Positions 31,480 to 40,154 of a stretch of 64,000 nucleotides of DNA are shown one piece after another. A model generated the notes under the pieces. It was not told where the DNA came from. It saw only the letters and a program-made list of their open reading frames with translations, and did no database searches. Source of the DNA: Lachnospiraceae bacterium (lineage in GTDB: Bacteria > Bacillota > Clostridia > Lachnospirales > Lachnospiraceae); NCBI GenBank assembly GCA_910575445.1, contig CAJTFW010000007.1, forward strand, positions 93,008-157,007, in the 5' to 3' direction. Every line of letters starts with the position of its first letter. Position 1 is the first letter of the stretch. The translations under genes and the position numbers were made by a program.

Positions 31480-33045
31480 TCATCCTTGATTTTGAAATAA
31501 TTTCCGAATCTTTTTCTTATCGGTCTTCATATTCTCTGTCATGGGAATATGGTCTACCATTTTTATTTTTACAGGAACTTTATAGCCAGCAATTTTCTCT
31601 TTTAATCTGCTTTTTAGTTCTGCCTCTGTCAAAGAACCTGCTACTTGCAGTTTTACCACTGCCACCGGCACTTCTCCATACAATTCATCTAAGATTCCCA
31701 CAACCGCAGTGTCCTCTACTCCCTCGATACTTAAAAGTTCATTTTCCACATCAAAGCTGCAGATTTTCTCTCCGCCTCGATTAATCATATCTTTTTTGCG
31801 GTCGACCAAATACAGATAACCCGCTTCATTAAAATATCCAATATCGCCTGTATTCAGCCATCCGTCTATAATCGCGCCATTTTGAGTTTTATAGTAGGAG
31901 CTTGTTACATTCTTTCCTTTTACAAGCACTTCCCCTTTCTCTCCATCTGGCACTTCTTCTCCATCGCTGTTTACAATCTTAAATACAATGCCAGGAATTG
32001 GTACACCAGAAGAACCAATATAAGGGCTTTCATTTGCATCTGTTGGAAAAACGGTAGCAGGAGAAGTTGTCTCTGTCAGCCCATATATGGTACGAAATGC
32101 ACAATCTGGAAGCCATCTTTTCAACATTTTAATCTTTCCAGGTGGCATATTGCTGCTGCCACAAGCAAATATACGAAGGCTTGGAAGTGTCAAGTATTCT
32201 TCTCTTTGTTCCAAAAGTAGAGTAAATACAGTCGGCGAAGCATGTAAAAACGTAATCTGGTAGTTCTTTATATCCTCTAATACCCGCCTAGCATCAAAGA
32301 ATTTATGTAGTACAACCGTTCCACCCACATAGAGCATCAATCCAAACACTGCAACCAATCCAGTGATTAGATAGATAGGAATAGGAAGAATTACCCGTTC
32401 TTCTTCTGATATCTTAAGTGTCTTTTGATAAGTTACCACTGCATGCATCATATTTTCATTGGTAAGAAGGACGCCTTTGCTCTGCGAGGTTGTCCCTGAA
32501 GTAAACATTAACAATGCCAAATCCGAAGCTTTTATCTCTTGTTCTATCTTCCTTAAGTCTATCTTGTTATCACAAACAGAACACGGTGCAAGCCCATATC
32601 CTTTTTCTCCATCTTTCACTTCTAAAAGTGAGATGTTTTTTTCTTTACAGATGTCAAAATAGGATACAAATGTTTCATCACTGATAAGCAGTGTAACATC
32701 AGATTTTTCTAACAGCGATAAAATCTCTTCTTTTTTATACTTTGTAGGTAAAGGCACCACCACTGCTCCCAAACGATTTAGCGCCAGAAAAGCTACACAG
32801 AACTCAATACTGTTATATAATAGTAACGCCACATGTTGTCCTTTTCTAACCTGTTTGCACTGATACAACCATGTAGAAAATATCTGCACTTTTTCTTGCA
32901 AATCCTGATAGCTGTAAGTACGCCCAAAATTATCTATTATCGCAGTCTTATTGGGTAATCGCTTCTTAGTCTCTGTCAAAGATGCATACATGTTTTTTGG
33001 CAGATTTTGAATGGTCATTGGCCAAAATATCTCTCCTGTATGCAT
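31480..33045 (-). CDS. Acyl-CoA synthetase (AMP-binding family)
   Basis: This 521-residue ANL-family enzyme has the phosphate motif MFTSGTTSQSKGVLLT, YGLTETTSPATV, GWLNTGDIGYF, the hinge DRKKDMINRGGEK and the late Lys in MTENMKTDKKKIRK. It activates a carboxylic acid with ATP and joins it to CoA. The ATG at 33045 follows AGGAGGTG by 11 bases; an ATG at 33018 with its own AGGAGA is an alternative. It is first in the operon, behind a consensus promoter flanked by operator-like sites. Confidence 0.9.
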   Translation of the reverse strand: MHTGEIFWPMTIQNLPKNMYASLTETKKRLPNKTAIIDNFGRTYSYQDLQEKVQIFSTWLYQCKQVRKGQHVALLLYNSIEFCVAFLALNRLGAVVVPLPTKYKKEEILSLLEKSDVTLLISDETFVSYFDICKEKNISLLEVKDGEKGYGLAPCSVCDNKIDLRKIEQEIKASDLALLMFTSGTTSQSKGVLLTNENMMHAVVTYQKTLKISEEERVILPIPIYLITGLVAVFGLMLYVGGTVVLHKFFDARRVLEDIKNYQITFLHASPTVFTLLLEQREEYLTLPSLRIFACGSSNMPPGKIKMLKRWLPDCAFRTIYGLTETTSPATVFPTDANESPYIGSSGVPIPGIVFKIVNSDGEEVPDGEKGEVLVKGKNVTSSYYKTQNGAIIDGWLNTGDIGYFNEAGYLYLVDRKKDMINRGGEKICSFDVENELLSIEGVEDTAVVGILDELYGEVPVAVVKLQVAGSLTEAELKSRLKEKIAGYKVPVKIKMVDHIPMTENMKTDKKKIRKLFQNQG

Positions 33046-33097
33046 AATATTATGTACACCTCCTTATCCTAAAACTAAATCGGCTTCTTTTTAATGA

Positions 33098-33126
33098 ATC
33101 ATAATATTTTCTTTTTCATTTGTCAA
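33098..33126 (-). promoter_or_regulatory. Consensus promoter of the acyl-CoA operon
   Basis: Minus strand TTGACA (33126-33121) and TATGAT (33103-33098), 17-base spacer. Confidence 0.8.
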
Positions 33127-33215
33127 TATAACGAAATCGGTTTCTCTATTTTTACCAATTTTGTTTCATTAATATTGTGCACTTTAACAATATTTTATCT
33201 ATTTTCTCTTTTTTA

Positions 33216-33244
33216 TTGACATTTTAACTATATTAGCATACAAT
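33216..33244 (+). promoter_or_regulatory. Consensus promoter of the symporter operon
   Basis: TTGACA (33216-33221) and TACAAT (33239-33244), 17-base spacer, upstream of the small membrane protein gene. Confidence 0.8.
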
Positions 33245-33319
33245 TTAATCACAAATAAACTATATCGTTTTCTTTTTTGTAACTTTATAACGAAATATTT
33301 TCTTTAAAAGGAGGAAGGT

Positions 33320-33529
33320 ATGAGTAAAACTGTAACTATTTTATTTGTTCTTTTCAACATTGTTTATTTCTTTATTGACTATGTATTGGTGACCGTTCTT
33401 CCCAATCCGCTTCTCTTTGGCTGGCTGCCGCTTCAACTTGGACTTCTGTTGTTTTTCCCGGTTATAGCTGCGATTGTCTGGGGACTTTACTTTAATGCAT
33501 TTTTCAATACACAAAAACATGTAAAATAA
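33320..33529 (+). CDS. Small two-helix membrane protein (DUF3311-like) paired with symporter
   Basis: This 69-residue protein has two hydrophobic segments, about 5-27 and 35-58, and ends in a short basic tail. Small proteins of this kind (DUF3311/YhdT-like) are often encoded immediately before a sodium:solute symporter and are thought to be accessory subunits. AAAGGAGGAAGG precedes the ATG. The symporter gene starts 30 bases downstream behind TAGGAGGAAATG. Its own function is not known. Confidence 0.75.
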   Translation: MSKTVTILFVLFNIVYFFIDYVLVTVLPNPLLFGWLPLQLGLLLFFPVIAAIVWGLYFNAFFNTQKHVK

Positions 33530-33559
33530 AACTAAGAAATTACGATAGGAGGAAATGTT

Positions 33560-35113
33560 ATGAAACCAGCAATACTTATCAGTTTGGGAATCCTAGTCTA
33601 TGCTATCTTTATTGTATGGCATGGCTTTCGTTCCTTTAAATCCACCAGTGAATCTTCAGAAAAATTTTTCACCGCAGACAGAGGACTAAATCCTTTTGTT
33701 CTCTTATGTACCACCTCAATCTCCGTCTTTAGTGCGCTTGCTTTCTATGGGGCACCCTCTGGCATCTACAAGGATGGCATTGGCTTCTATTCCAATACCG
33801 GAGGTATGGTTGCAGCGCTAATGTTTGTGGTTGTTGGTTATCGGCTCTGGCTTTTAGGTAGAGAATATGGATTTACCACCCCTGTTGACTATCTAAGGTC
33901 TAGATATTATTCCGATGGATATGGACTGTTTGTCTCCGCTTTTCTAATCTTATTTATTGTGCCTTATGTAGCGATGCAGTTAGTCGCTATTGGTGATGCA
34001 GTCGTTGTAACCACAGATGGTATGGTTCCTTATGTGATTGCCGTTGCGGTTGGTACGATTGTAGTATCTTTGCATATTATTGGTGGTGGTATGGGCTCTG
34101 TCGCTTGGATGGACACTTTCCATATGTGCCTTGGCTTTGGTACGCTGATTACATTGATTGTCTATCTTACGATGCGTTATTTCCCCAATGGAGGATTTGC
34201 AGAGGCTGTACAGATTATGCAGCAAAATGGTACCTTTGATATTCTGTCCTGTCCTGGTCCTAACGGCACCTTTAACTGGAAAGGCATGATTAGTAATGCC
34301 TTAACAGGTGCTATCGCGACCGTTGTATGGCCTCATATCTTTATGAGAACCTTTGTAGCTTCTAGCAAAGAAAATTTCCGTCAGATGTCATGGGCGATGC
34401 CACTGTCTTATGTGTTGGTATATTCTCCTATCGTGATTATCGGAGCTATCTTGGCACCAGCTATCTTAGGGCCTGGATTTGAAAAACCGGACAATATTGT
34501 AGCAATTTTATCTACGCAGTATGCACCGCCTTTTATTGCCTTTATCTCTCTTTTATGCCTGTTTGCCTTTGGTGTATCCACTGCAGATTCGCTGCTATTA
34601 TCGGCAAGTGCAATGGCTTCAAGAGATATCTATCTGCACCATGTCTATGAACTAAAAGGTAAGACTTCTGACTCCAAACAAGTGGTAAAATTTGGTCGTT
34701 TGGTTCTTTTGCTGCTGATGATCATTACCTTAGTGATTGTAGCACTGAAACCAGCCAGTATTACAGATTACGCCTATAAGTTATCCTCTCCATTCTTTGC
34801 ACAGATACTTCCAGCCACATTATTTGGATTGTTCTGGAAGCGCGCAAGCAAAGAAGGCGCTATTGCTGGTACCGTCTCTGGACTACTTGTTGCAATAGTC
34901 TTAACCTTCTTTGTCAAACCACCATTTGGCTTCTCTGCTCTGGTCTGGGCATTGGTAGTCAATACGCTTCTTCTGGTTGTTGTCAGTCTGTGTACTAAAG
35001 TTCCAGAAGAAATTACTGCTAAATATCACACCAGAATTGATTCTATTATCTATTCTGGTGCAGAACTTACCTCACTTACTGACGCAACACTTCAGGCAGT
35101 TAATCAGAAATAA
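33560..35113 (+). CDS. Sodium:solute symporter (SSS family)
   Basis: This 517-residue membrane protein with about 13 helices shows SSS-family marks: the FTADRGLNPFVLLCTTSISV region, GFYSNTGGMVAALMFVV, and LCLFAFGVSTADSLLLSASAMASRDIY. It would import a small organic solute, probably a monocarboxylate or similar acid, with Na+. The divergent operon encodes acyl-CoA synthetase and CoA-transferase, so the transported acid is likely the one activated there. That link is an inference from shared operators and position. Confidence 0.88.
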   Translation: MKPAILISLGILVYAIFIVWHGFRSFKSTSESSEKFFTADRGLNPFVLLCTTSISVFSALAFYGAPSGIYKDGIGFYSNTGGMVAALMFVVVGYRLWLLGREYGFTTPVDYLRSRYYSDGYGLFVSAFLILFIVPYVAMQLVAIGDAVVVTTDGMVPYVIAVAVGTIVVSLHIIGGGMGSVAWMDTFHMCLGFGTLITLIVYLTMRYFPNGGFAEAVQIMQQNGTFDILSCPGPNGTFNWKGMISNALTGAIATVVWPHIFMRTFVASSKENFRQMSWAMPLSYVLVYSPIVIIGAILAPAILGPGFEKPDNIVAILSTQYAPPFIAFISLLCLFAFGVSTADSLLLSASAMASRDIYLHHVYELKGKTSDSKQVVKFGRLVLLLLMIITLVIVALKPASITDYAYKLSSPFFAQILPATLFGLFWKRASKEGAIAGTVSGLLVAIVLTFFVKPPFGFSALVWALVVNTLLLVVVSLCTKVPEEITAKYHTRIDSIIYSGAELTSLTDATLQAVNQK

Positions 35114-35134
35114 ACAACAGAAAGGGGTTTCAAA

Positions 35135-35650
35135 ATGTTAGAGCTGATTCCTTTTCAGGCTTATCGGGTAAAGATTCTCTATCCCGATACCTGGCATATC
35201 TTTATCAATCCAAGTAAATCATTTGACTATTATGATGGTTTTGTAAAAATTGACCGCTCATCCGAACGAAATTCACCGAATCAGGCTTCTCTTTCTGTTC
35301 GATGGGCAAAGATGCAAAAGGAGATAACGATTGATGAATATATGGAAGAATTGAAGATGCAATATGCAAAAAAACAGAAGAAAAATAAAAAAGACCATTT
35401 TGAAATCCTGTCGATGGAGCCTGTGAAAGGTTTATCACACAAGGCATATCTGATGCATACCTCTATCAAGGCAAATCATTCTATCTATCGCGCCTTTGGA
35501 AAAGAGGAGACGGTCTGCTCGATGCAGCTGACTACTTACTGTGAAGTTACCAAGCGTATTTTGATTGCAAGTATTGCTTCTGTTCCTGAAGATATAAAAG
35601 CACAGAGAGAGCATTATCAGCAGATGCTTTTCTCCCTTACTTGTCATTAA
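35135..35650 (+). CDS. Unknown soluble protein, PsbP/DUF1795-like
   Basis: This 171-residue protein has no signal peptide or membrane segment. The opening VKILYPDTWHIFINPSKSFD and the layout of strands resemble the PsbP/DcrB (DUF1795) fold, a weak, memory-based match. It follows the symporter gene by 21 bases with AAAGGGG before its ATG and ends directly before a strong terminator, so it is the third gene of the symporter operon. Lysine-rich stretch KKQKKNKKD lies mid-chain. Function unknown. Confidence 0.6.
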   Translation: MLELIPFQAYRVKILYPDTWHIFINPSKSFDYYDGFVKIDRSSERNSPNQASLSVRWAKMQKEITIDEYMEELKMQYAKKQKKNKKDHFEILSMEPVKGLSHKAYLMHTSIKANHSIYRAFGKEETVCSMQLTTYCEVTKRILIASIASVPEDIKAQREHYQQMLFSLTCH

Positions 35651-35706
35651 AAAACAAGAGAAAAGGACTTTTATTCAAGATGCAAAGTCCTTTTCTCTTG
35701 TTTTTT
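35650..35706 (+). terminator. Strong bidirectional terminator
   Basis: A perfect stem of about 21 bp (AAAACAAGAGAAAAGGACTT on the left, its complement on the right) with a 12-base loop, U-rich on both strands, separates the symporter operon from the convergent LacI-type gene. Confidence 0.93.
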
Positions 35707-35710
35707 ATCT

Positions 35711-36730
35711 CTACGTTTCTTTATATTCTCTGGTAGTATCTCTGACAACTAGCTGTGGCTCTAAGATAATTCTCTTATATTCTGACTCTGGATGTTCGAC
35801 TCTTCTCACCATAAGCTCTGCCGCCTTCTCTCCCATCTCTTCCACTCTCTGGCTGATGGTGGTCAGTTTAAATCCATTCAAATTGGCAAAATCAATATTA
35901 TCAAAGCTGACAATTGACAATTCTTCGGGAATCTCAATCTCTTTTTCTTTGCAGCAATCCAAAAAACCAAGTGCCATCAAATCATTTCCAATCACAAGCG
36001 CGGATGGTCTTTCTTCACGCCGAAAAAATTCTTCTGCCACTTCATATCCCCGTTTCATCTTTAAATCACCAGGTATCACGTCTTCTTCTTGCATCGTCAG
36101 ATAATATGTCTTTAAAGCCTGTCGATACCCCTCAAACCGCTGCACCGTAACTGAAGACTGCTGATGTCCGCAGACAAAGCCGATTCTCTTATGTCCCAAT
36201 TCTATCAGATGCATAGTTGCAATATAACCCGCTCGGAAGTTATCCAATAAGACCGAATCATAGTTCTGCAATTCCAGCGTTCGATTGACAAAGACAATTG
36301 GAATATTCATCGCCCGAAGCTGTTCTTCTTCCATATTTGTCACCACAGTAAATAAAATCAAGCCTGCTAGACACAATTCTCTTGCAGTCTCTATACTGCG
36401 CGCTTCTCTCTCTCTATCGTATTCGCTGTTAAAAATCATTACTGTATAACCATACCGCTCCAGCGCCTTCTGTATATAGAACGTCAGTTCGGAATAGAAA
36501 GGATTACGAACATCACCAAATATTAGTCCGATGATATTTACCCGTCCCTTACTTAGGCTTCTTGCCAATGTATTTGGCCGATACCCTATCTCCTCTGCAA
36601 AAGCAATAATTTTCTCTCTAAGTTCTGGGCCAACCCCCGAAGTTCCATTGAGAGCTCTAGAAACGGTTGCTCTAGAAACTCCTAACATATCTGCTACATC
36701 TGTGATAGTATATTTTTTCTTTGATTTCAT
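35711..36730 (-). CDS. LacI-family transcription regulator
   Basis: This 339-residue protein has the N-terminal LacI helix-turn-helix (YTITDVADMLGVSRATVSRA, then LNGTSGVG and the hinge YRPNTLARSLSKGRVNIIGL) and a periplasmic-binding-like domain ending ILEPQLVVRDTT. It should bind a small effector and palindromic DNA as a dimer. Operator-like sites in the 33.1-33.3 kb divergent promoter region make the CoA and symporter operons likely targets. The effector is unknown. Confidence 0.9.
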   Translation of the reverse strand: MKSKKKYTITDVADMLGVSRATVSRALNGTSGVGPELREKIIAFAEEIGYRPNTLARSLSKGRVNIIGLIFGDVRNPFYSELTFYIQKALERYGYTVMIFNSEYDREREARSIETARELCLAGLILFTVVTNMEEEQLRAMNIPIVFVNRTLELQNYDSVLLDNFRAGYIATMHLIELGHKRIGFVCGHQQSSVTVQRFEGYRQALKTYYLTMQEEDVIPGDLKMKRGYEVAEEFFRREERPSALVIGNDLMALGFLDCCKEKEIEIPEELSIVSFDNIDFANLNGFKLTTISQRVEEMGEKAAELMVRRVEHPESEYKRIILEPQLVVRDTTREYKET

Positions 36731-36815
36731 ATCGTTCCCTTTATATTGTCTGATTCCTTATATATTAATTCTATCTTAACATAGATTTTCCTAGGAATCT
36801 ACACTAAAAAGGGTT

Positions 36816-37139
36816 CTAAGAATGTTTCTCCTTCTCCTCCTCCTTAATCTCCCAATGGATCAAAAACGTCAGTGCTGCCCGAAGGATAATAATGCCTCCA
36901 ACGGTTGCAATCTCTGTCCATTCTCTGACAATCACAGTACGTAGTATCTCACTTCCAAGCTTAAACTCAAGTCCCATGGAAAGTCCTTTTGCAAGTGTTA
37001 GCTTGGTATCGGGCGAACGCTTTAGGTAGAGAAAAAATCCCCGGATACCTGAGAAGATAATAATTCCCACCCCGATAAACTCAAAGAGCAGAATCGCAGC
37101 CTCCACGATACTATCAAGCATCACATGTAAATTACCCAT
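36816..37139 (-). CDS. DUF1622 membrane protein
   Basis: This 107-residue protein has three hydrophobic segments (about 12-36, 58-62 region, 78-95) and the DUF1622 sequence style: LLFEFIGVGIIIFSGIRGF, LAKGLSMGLEFKLGSEILRT and EIATVGGIIILRAALTFLI. The family is of unknown function. It lies 16 bases after the SIMPL gene on the same strand, so the two probably form one transcript. Confidence 0.8.
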   Translation of the reverse strand: MGNLHVMLDSIVEAAILLFEFIGVGIIIFSGIRGFFLYLKRSPDTKLTLAKGLSMGLEFKLGSEILRTVIVREWTEIATVGGIIILRAALTFLIHWEIKEEEKEKHS

Positions 37140-37155
37140 TCTTATCTGTCTCCTG

Positions 37156-37929
37156 TTACTCTGCTGCGTAATTCAGTCGTACTGTAACGGTTGCTGTCTT
37201 GTAGCGGGATTTGGTGTCAAAAGCGCCGTCATAGCTGTAACTGCTAGAGCCAGAATTGGTCGGGGTAATCTGAAAGACACCAAGGCTTGCGGTCAAAAGT
37301 TTACCTCTTCTGCTGCCGGTTCCTTCTACAAGGATATCAATTCTCTGTCTTGCATTGTCGGTTGCCTTCTCAATCAGGTCTAATTTTACTTCGTCTAATT
37401 TTGTACAGTAATATTCCGGTGAATAGGAAGCAAGCTCCACTCCTGATTCAATCAGTTTTGTAATATCTCTGGAGACTAATTCTACTTTATCAATATCAGT
37501 AGAAGTAACGGTCAGTCCCTGATATAGGTCGTAGCCATCGGGATACTCTCTTTTATAGTTGCCTTCTTCGTCGTATTCGGTCCGATAGCGCTGTGAGATA
37601 TCAATAGAGCTGAACACCAGTTCGCTTTCTGTAATCCCATTGTCAAGCAGATACTGTTTGACAATCTCTGCGTTATCTTTAATTACCCCATAAGCTTCTT
37701 TGGTTGTCATTCCATAGGCGGAGAAACTGCCTCTCCATACAATCAGGTCTGACTCAAAATTACAACTTGCTGAACCGGTCGCTGTCAGTCCGTCGCCACC
37801 GCTGTGTGTCTTATAGCTAACCACACCGTTTGTTAAAATTGTCATACAGATAATCGCTGCTACTGCTGCAATCGTCGCCACAACAATCGCTGATATGCCT
37901 TTTGGTAACATTCCTTTCTTTTCTTCCAT
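37156..37929 (-). CDS. SIMPL-domain (DUF541) protein
   Basis: This 257-residue protein has one N-terminal membrane anchor or uncleaved signal (ISAIVVATIAAVAAIICMTI) and an extracytoplasmic SIMPL domain: VWRGSFSAYGMTTKEAY, GITESELVFSSIDISQRY, YDLYQGLTVTSTDIDKV and YKTATVTVRLNYA. SIMPL proteins are linked to oxidative or envelope stress but have no assigned enzymatic role. RBS AGGAGGTATTTT precedes the ATG. Confidence 0.85.
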   Translation of the reverse strand: MEEKKGMLPKGISAIVVATIAAVAAIICMTILTNGVVSYKTHSGGDGLTATGSASCNFESDLIVWRGSFSAYGMTTKEAYGVIKDNAEIVKQYLLDNGITESELVFSSIDISQRYRTEYDEEGNYKREYPDGYDLYQGLTVTSTDIDKVELVSRDITKLIESGVELASYSPEYYCTKLDEVKLDLIEKATDNARQRIDILVEGTGSRRGKLLTASLGVFQITPTNSGSSSYSYDGAFDTKSRYKTATVTVRLNYAAE

Positions 37930-38132
37930 TTTTCAAAATACCTCCTATATCTGTTGTTTTCTTCAGCATAACACGCTGAAAGCAAGATTTCCAGCGATTC
38001 TGAAAAATGATGCAAAAGATATGCAAAGTTCATAAATCTTAAGAAATCTTAATTGTATCACCTTCTACTCGCAAGAATCTACTTGACATGTTACACTGAA
38101 AGCAGTTATACATAAAACAGGACGGTGAGAAA

Positions 38133-38819
38133 ATGCAAGAAAAACAGAGAATTTTAGTAGCAGATGATGAGCCGGAGATTCGCGAAGTGCTTCGGATGAT
38201 GTTAAGTAGTGAAGGATATGAGATTTTAGAAGCGGTCAACGCACAGGAAGCGGTGGAACAGGCAGAGCGTGTAGACCTTGTTATCTTGGATGTTATGATG
38301 CCTGGAGAATCTGGTATACAGGCTTGTACAAAAATTCGGGAAAAGACAAATGTTCCGATTTTATTTTTGACAGCCAAATCGGGAGAACACGACAAAGTGA
38401 TTGGCTTCTCAGCCGGAGGTGATGATTACCTTGTAAAGCCCTTTTCGTATATGGAACTTCTCTCCAGGGTTAAAGCACTGATTCGACGTTACCGGGTCTA
38501 TCAAAAATCAGAAGAAAAGATGGAGAAAATTATCTTCTATCGGGACCTTACGATTAACCAGGAGTTACAGACGGTACAGATGAATGGACAGGATATCTCC
38601 CTTACAGAGATGGAATATCAGATTCTTTTACTTCTGGTATCCAATCCGCGAAAGGTATTTTCTGTCAAAGAAATCTATGAAACTATCTGGAAAGAAATCT
38701 TCTTTCCTAATTCCGGCAATACAGTGATGGTACATATTCGAAATATTCGAAGAAAACTGGAGAAAAACGGAGATTCCTATATTCAGAATATCTGGGGAAG
38801 AGGTTATTGTGTCAATTGA
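38133..38819 (+). CDS. OmpR/PhoB-family response regulator
   Basis: This 228-residue regulator has a receiver domain with acidic pocket DDEPEI, phosphoacceptor Asp53 (VILDVMMPG), FLTAK and KPFSYMELL, and a winged-helix DNA-binding domain ending GRGYCVN. The sequence style resembles VanR/SaeR-type regulators. The stop overlaps the GTG start of the sensor kinase gene by 11 bases, so they are a coupled pair. Target genes cannot be read from the window. Confidence 0.92.
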   Translation: MQEKQRILVADDEPEIREVLRMMLSSEGYEILEAVNAQEAVEQAERVDLVILDVMMPGESGIQACTKIREKTNVPILFLTAKSGEHDKVIGFSAGGDDYLVKPFSYMELLSRVKALIRRYRVYQKSEEKMEKIIFYRDLTINQELQTVQMNGQDISLTEMEYQILLLLVSNPRKVFSVKEIYETIWKEIFFPNSGNTVMVHIRNIRRKLEKNGDSYIQNIWGRGYCVN

Positions 38820-40140
38820 GAAAAAAAAGAAACGCAAACTGACGCTGGAACTGGTTTTAATGACTGTTATCTCTTTAATCGCGGGTGTCTTTGTCGCTCA
38901 ATTAGTCGAAGATATTAGTTTACAGCTGATGATGCAGAAAATCGGCAGCGATGATTACTATGAGCGGCAGACACAGGACTGCCTAGACAGGCTTTCGAAT
39001 TTTATCACAAGCAATCAGGTGACAGAGCAAAATATCGAGCTTCTTGCCTCCTGGGCACAAAAAGAATCAAATGTATATGTGGTATTCTATCGGGATGTAG
39101 AAGCTCTCTTTAGCAGCAATACCATCTTTTTTACCGAAGATGAAGAGGTCGCCATCCCATTAAATGGCACTGGTCTTCCCTACTATGATGTATCTCTTTT
39201 TGATGGCACCATTATCAAGGCTGAATTAGACTGCTATATGGACCCCCATCTGTTCTATCTGGTGGATATAGCGGGCTATATGATGGGCGGTATTGTCTTT
39301 GTGATGCTTTTATTTTTGCTGATTCATCAGAAAATCCGCTATATCAACAGACTGCACCAGGAACTAAAGATACTAGGCAGCGGCAACTTGGAATATACGG
39401 TCACCATACGCGGAAATGATGAAATCACAGGTCTTGCCGAGGGGATTGAGAACCTTAAAAATGGTATCCTTGACCAGCAACTTATGAAAGATGAAGCCGA
39501 GAAAGCCAATATGGAGTTAGTCACTGCCATGTCGCATGACCTTCGTACTCCTCTGACCTCTTTGATTGGCTATTTAGAGCTGCTGACCATGCAGCGCTAT
39601 GAAGACGAAGCGCAGATGCAAAAATATTTAGAGCACTGCCGGGAGAAGGCTTTTCAGCTTAAAAAAATGTCCGACCGGCTCTTTGAATATTTCCTGGTCT
39701 ATGGCAAAAGGGATTACCAGTATCAGTTCCATACAATTACTTGTGAAAATCTTCTAGAAGACCTATGTAACAGCCAATTTTTTGACTGGCAAGAGCAGGG
39801 AGGCACACTGATATGCCAGATTGATGCACTTTCTGGTATAATTCAGGTGGACAGCGAATACCTGCAAAGAGTTATCGACAATCTTATCTCCAACCTAAAA
39901 AAATATGGAGACCTCAATCAGCCTTTGGAGATTATGGCATACGAAAAAGACCAGACACTCTCTATCCGCATCTGCAATCATATCAAACCGATGCATTCTT
40001 TAAAAGAGAGTACACAGATTGGTCTAAGAACCTGTCAGAGAATTATGGGAGAACACAAAGGAAGCTTTTCCTGGTCCCAAGAAGGAGAGTATTTTATGGT
40101 GGAGCTTACCTTTCCGCTTCTGTGCTTTACCAAGCGATGA
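38809..40140 (+). CDS. Sensor histidine kinase, partner of the response regulator
   Basis: This 443-residue protein starts with GTG inside the regulator gene. Two membrane segments (about 12-33 and 145-170) flank a short extracellular domain; a HAMP region follows, then the H-box ATAMSHDLRTPLTSLIG-like segment (TAMSHDLRTPLTSL) and an ATPase domain with the N-box QRVIDNLISNLKKYGD. The usual G1 box DxGxG is replaced by SIRICNHIKPMHSLKES, as in a known subset of VanS-like kinases. It probably senses an envelope signal. Confidence 0.88.
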   Translation: MSIEKKKKRKLTLELVLMTVISLIAGVFVAQLVEDISLQLMMQKIGSDDYYERQTQDCLDRLSNFITSNQVTEQNIELLASWAQKESNVYVVFYRDVEALFSSNTIFFTEDEEVAIPLNGTGLPYYDVSLFDGTIIKAELDCYMDPHLFYLVDIAGYMMGGIVFVMLLFLLIHQKIRYINRLHQELKILGSGNLEYTVTIRGNDEITGLAEGIENLKNGILDQQLMKDEAEKANMELVTAMSHDLRTPLTSLIGYLELLTMQRYEDEAQMQKYLEHCREKAFQLKKMSDRLFEYFLVYGKRDYQYQFHTITCENLLEDLCNSQFFDWQEQGGTLICQIDALSGIIQVDSEYLQRVIDNLISNLKKYGDLNQPLEIMAYEKDQTLSIRICNHIKPMHSLKESTQIGLRTCQRIMGEHKGSFSWSQEGEYFMVELTFPLLCFTKR

Positions 40141-40154
40141 CCAAGATGCTGATA

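Larger units (their letters stand above)
33076..33272. promoter_or_regulatory. Three LacI-type operator-like sites around divergent promoters
   Basis: GAAATCGGTTTC (33133-33144) fits the LacI-family operator form GAAANCGNTTTC exactly. TAAATCGGCTTC (33076-33087) and TATATCGTTTTC (33261-33272) each fit at 10 of the 12 positions or nearly so. The first lies just upstream of the minus-strand -35, the other two lie shortly after the predicted starts of the minus- and plus-strand transcripts, where a bound repressor would block both. The LacI-type gene at 35711-36730 is the natural candidate regulator. Confidence 0.6.
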
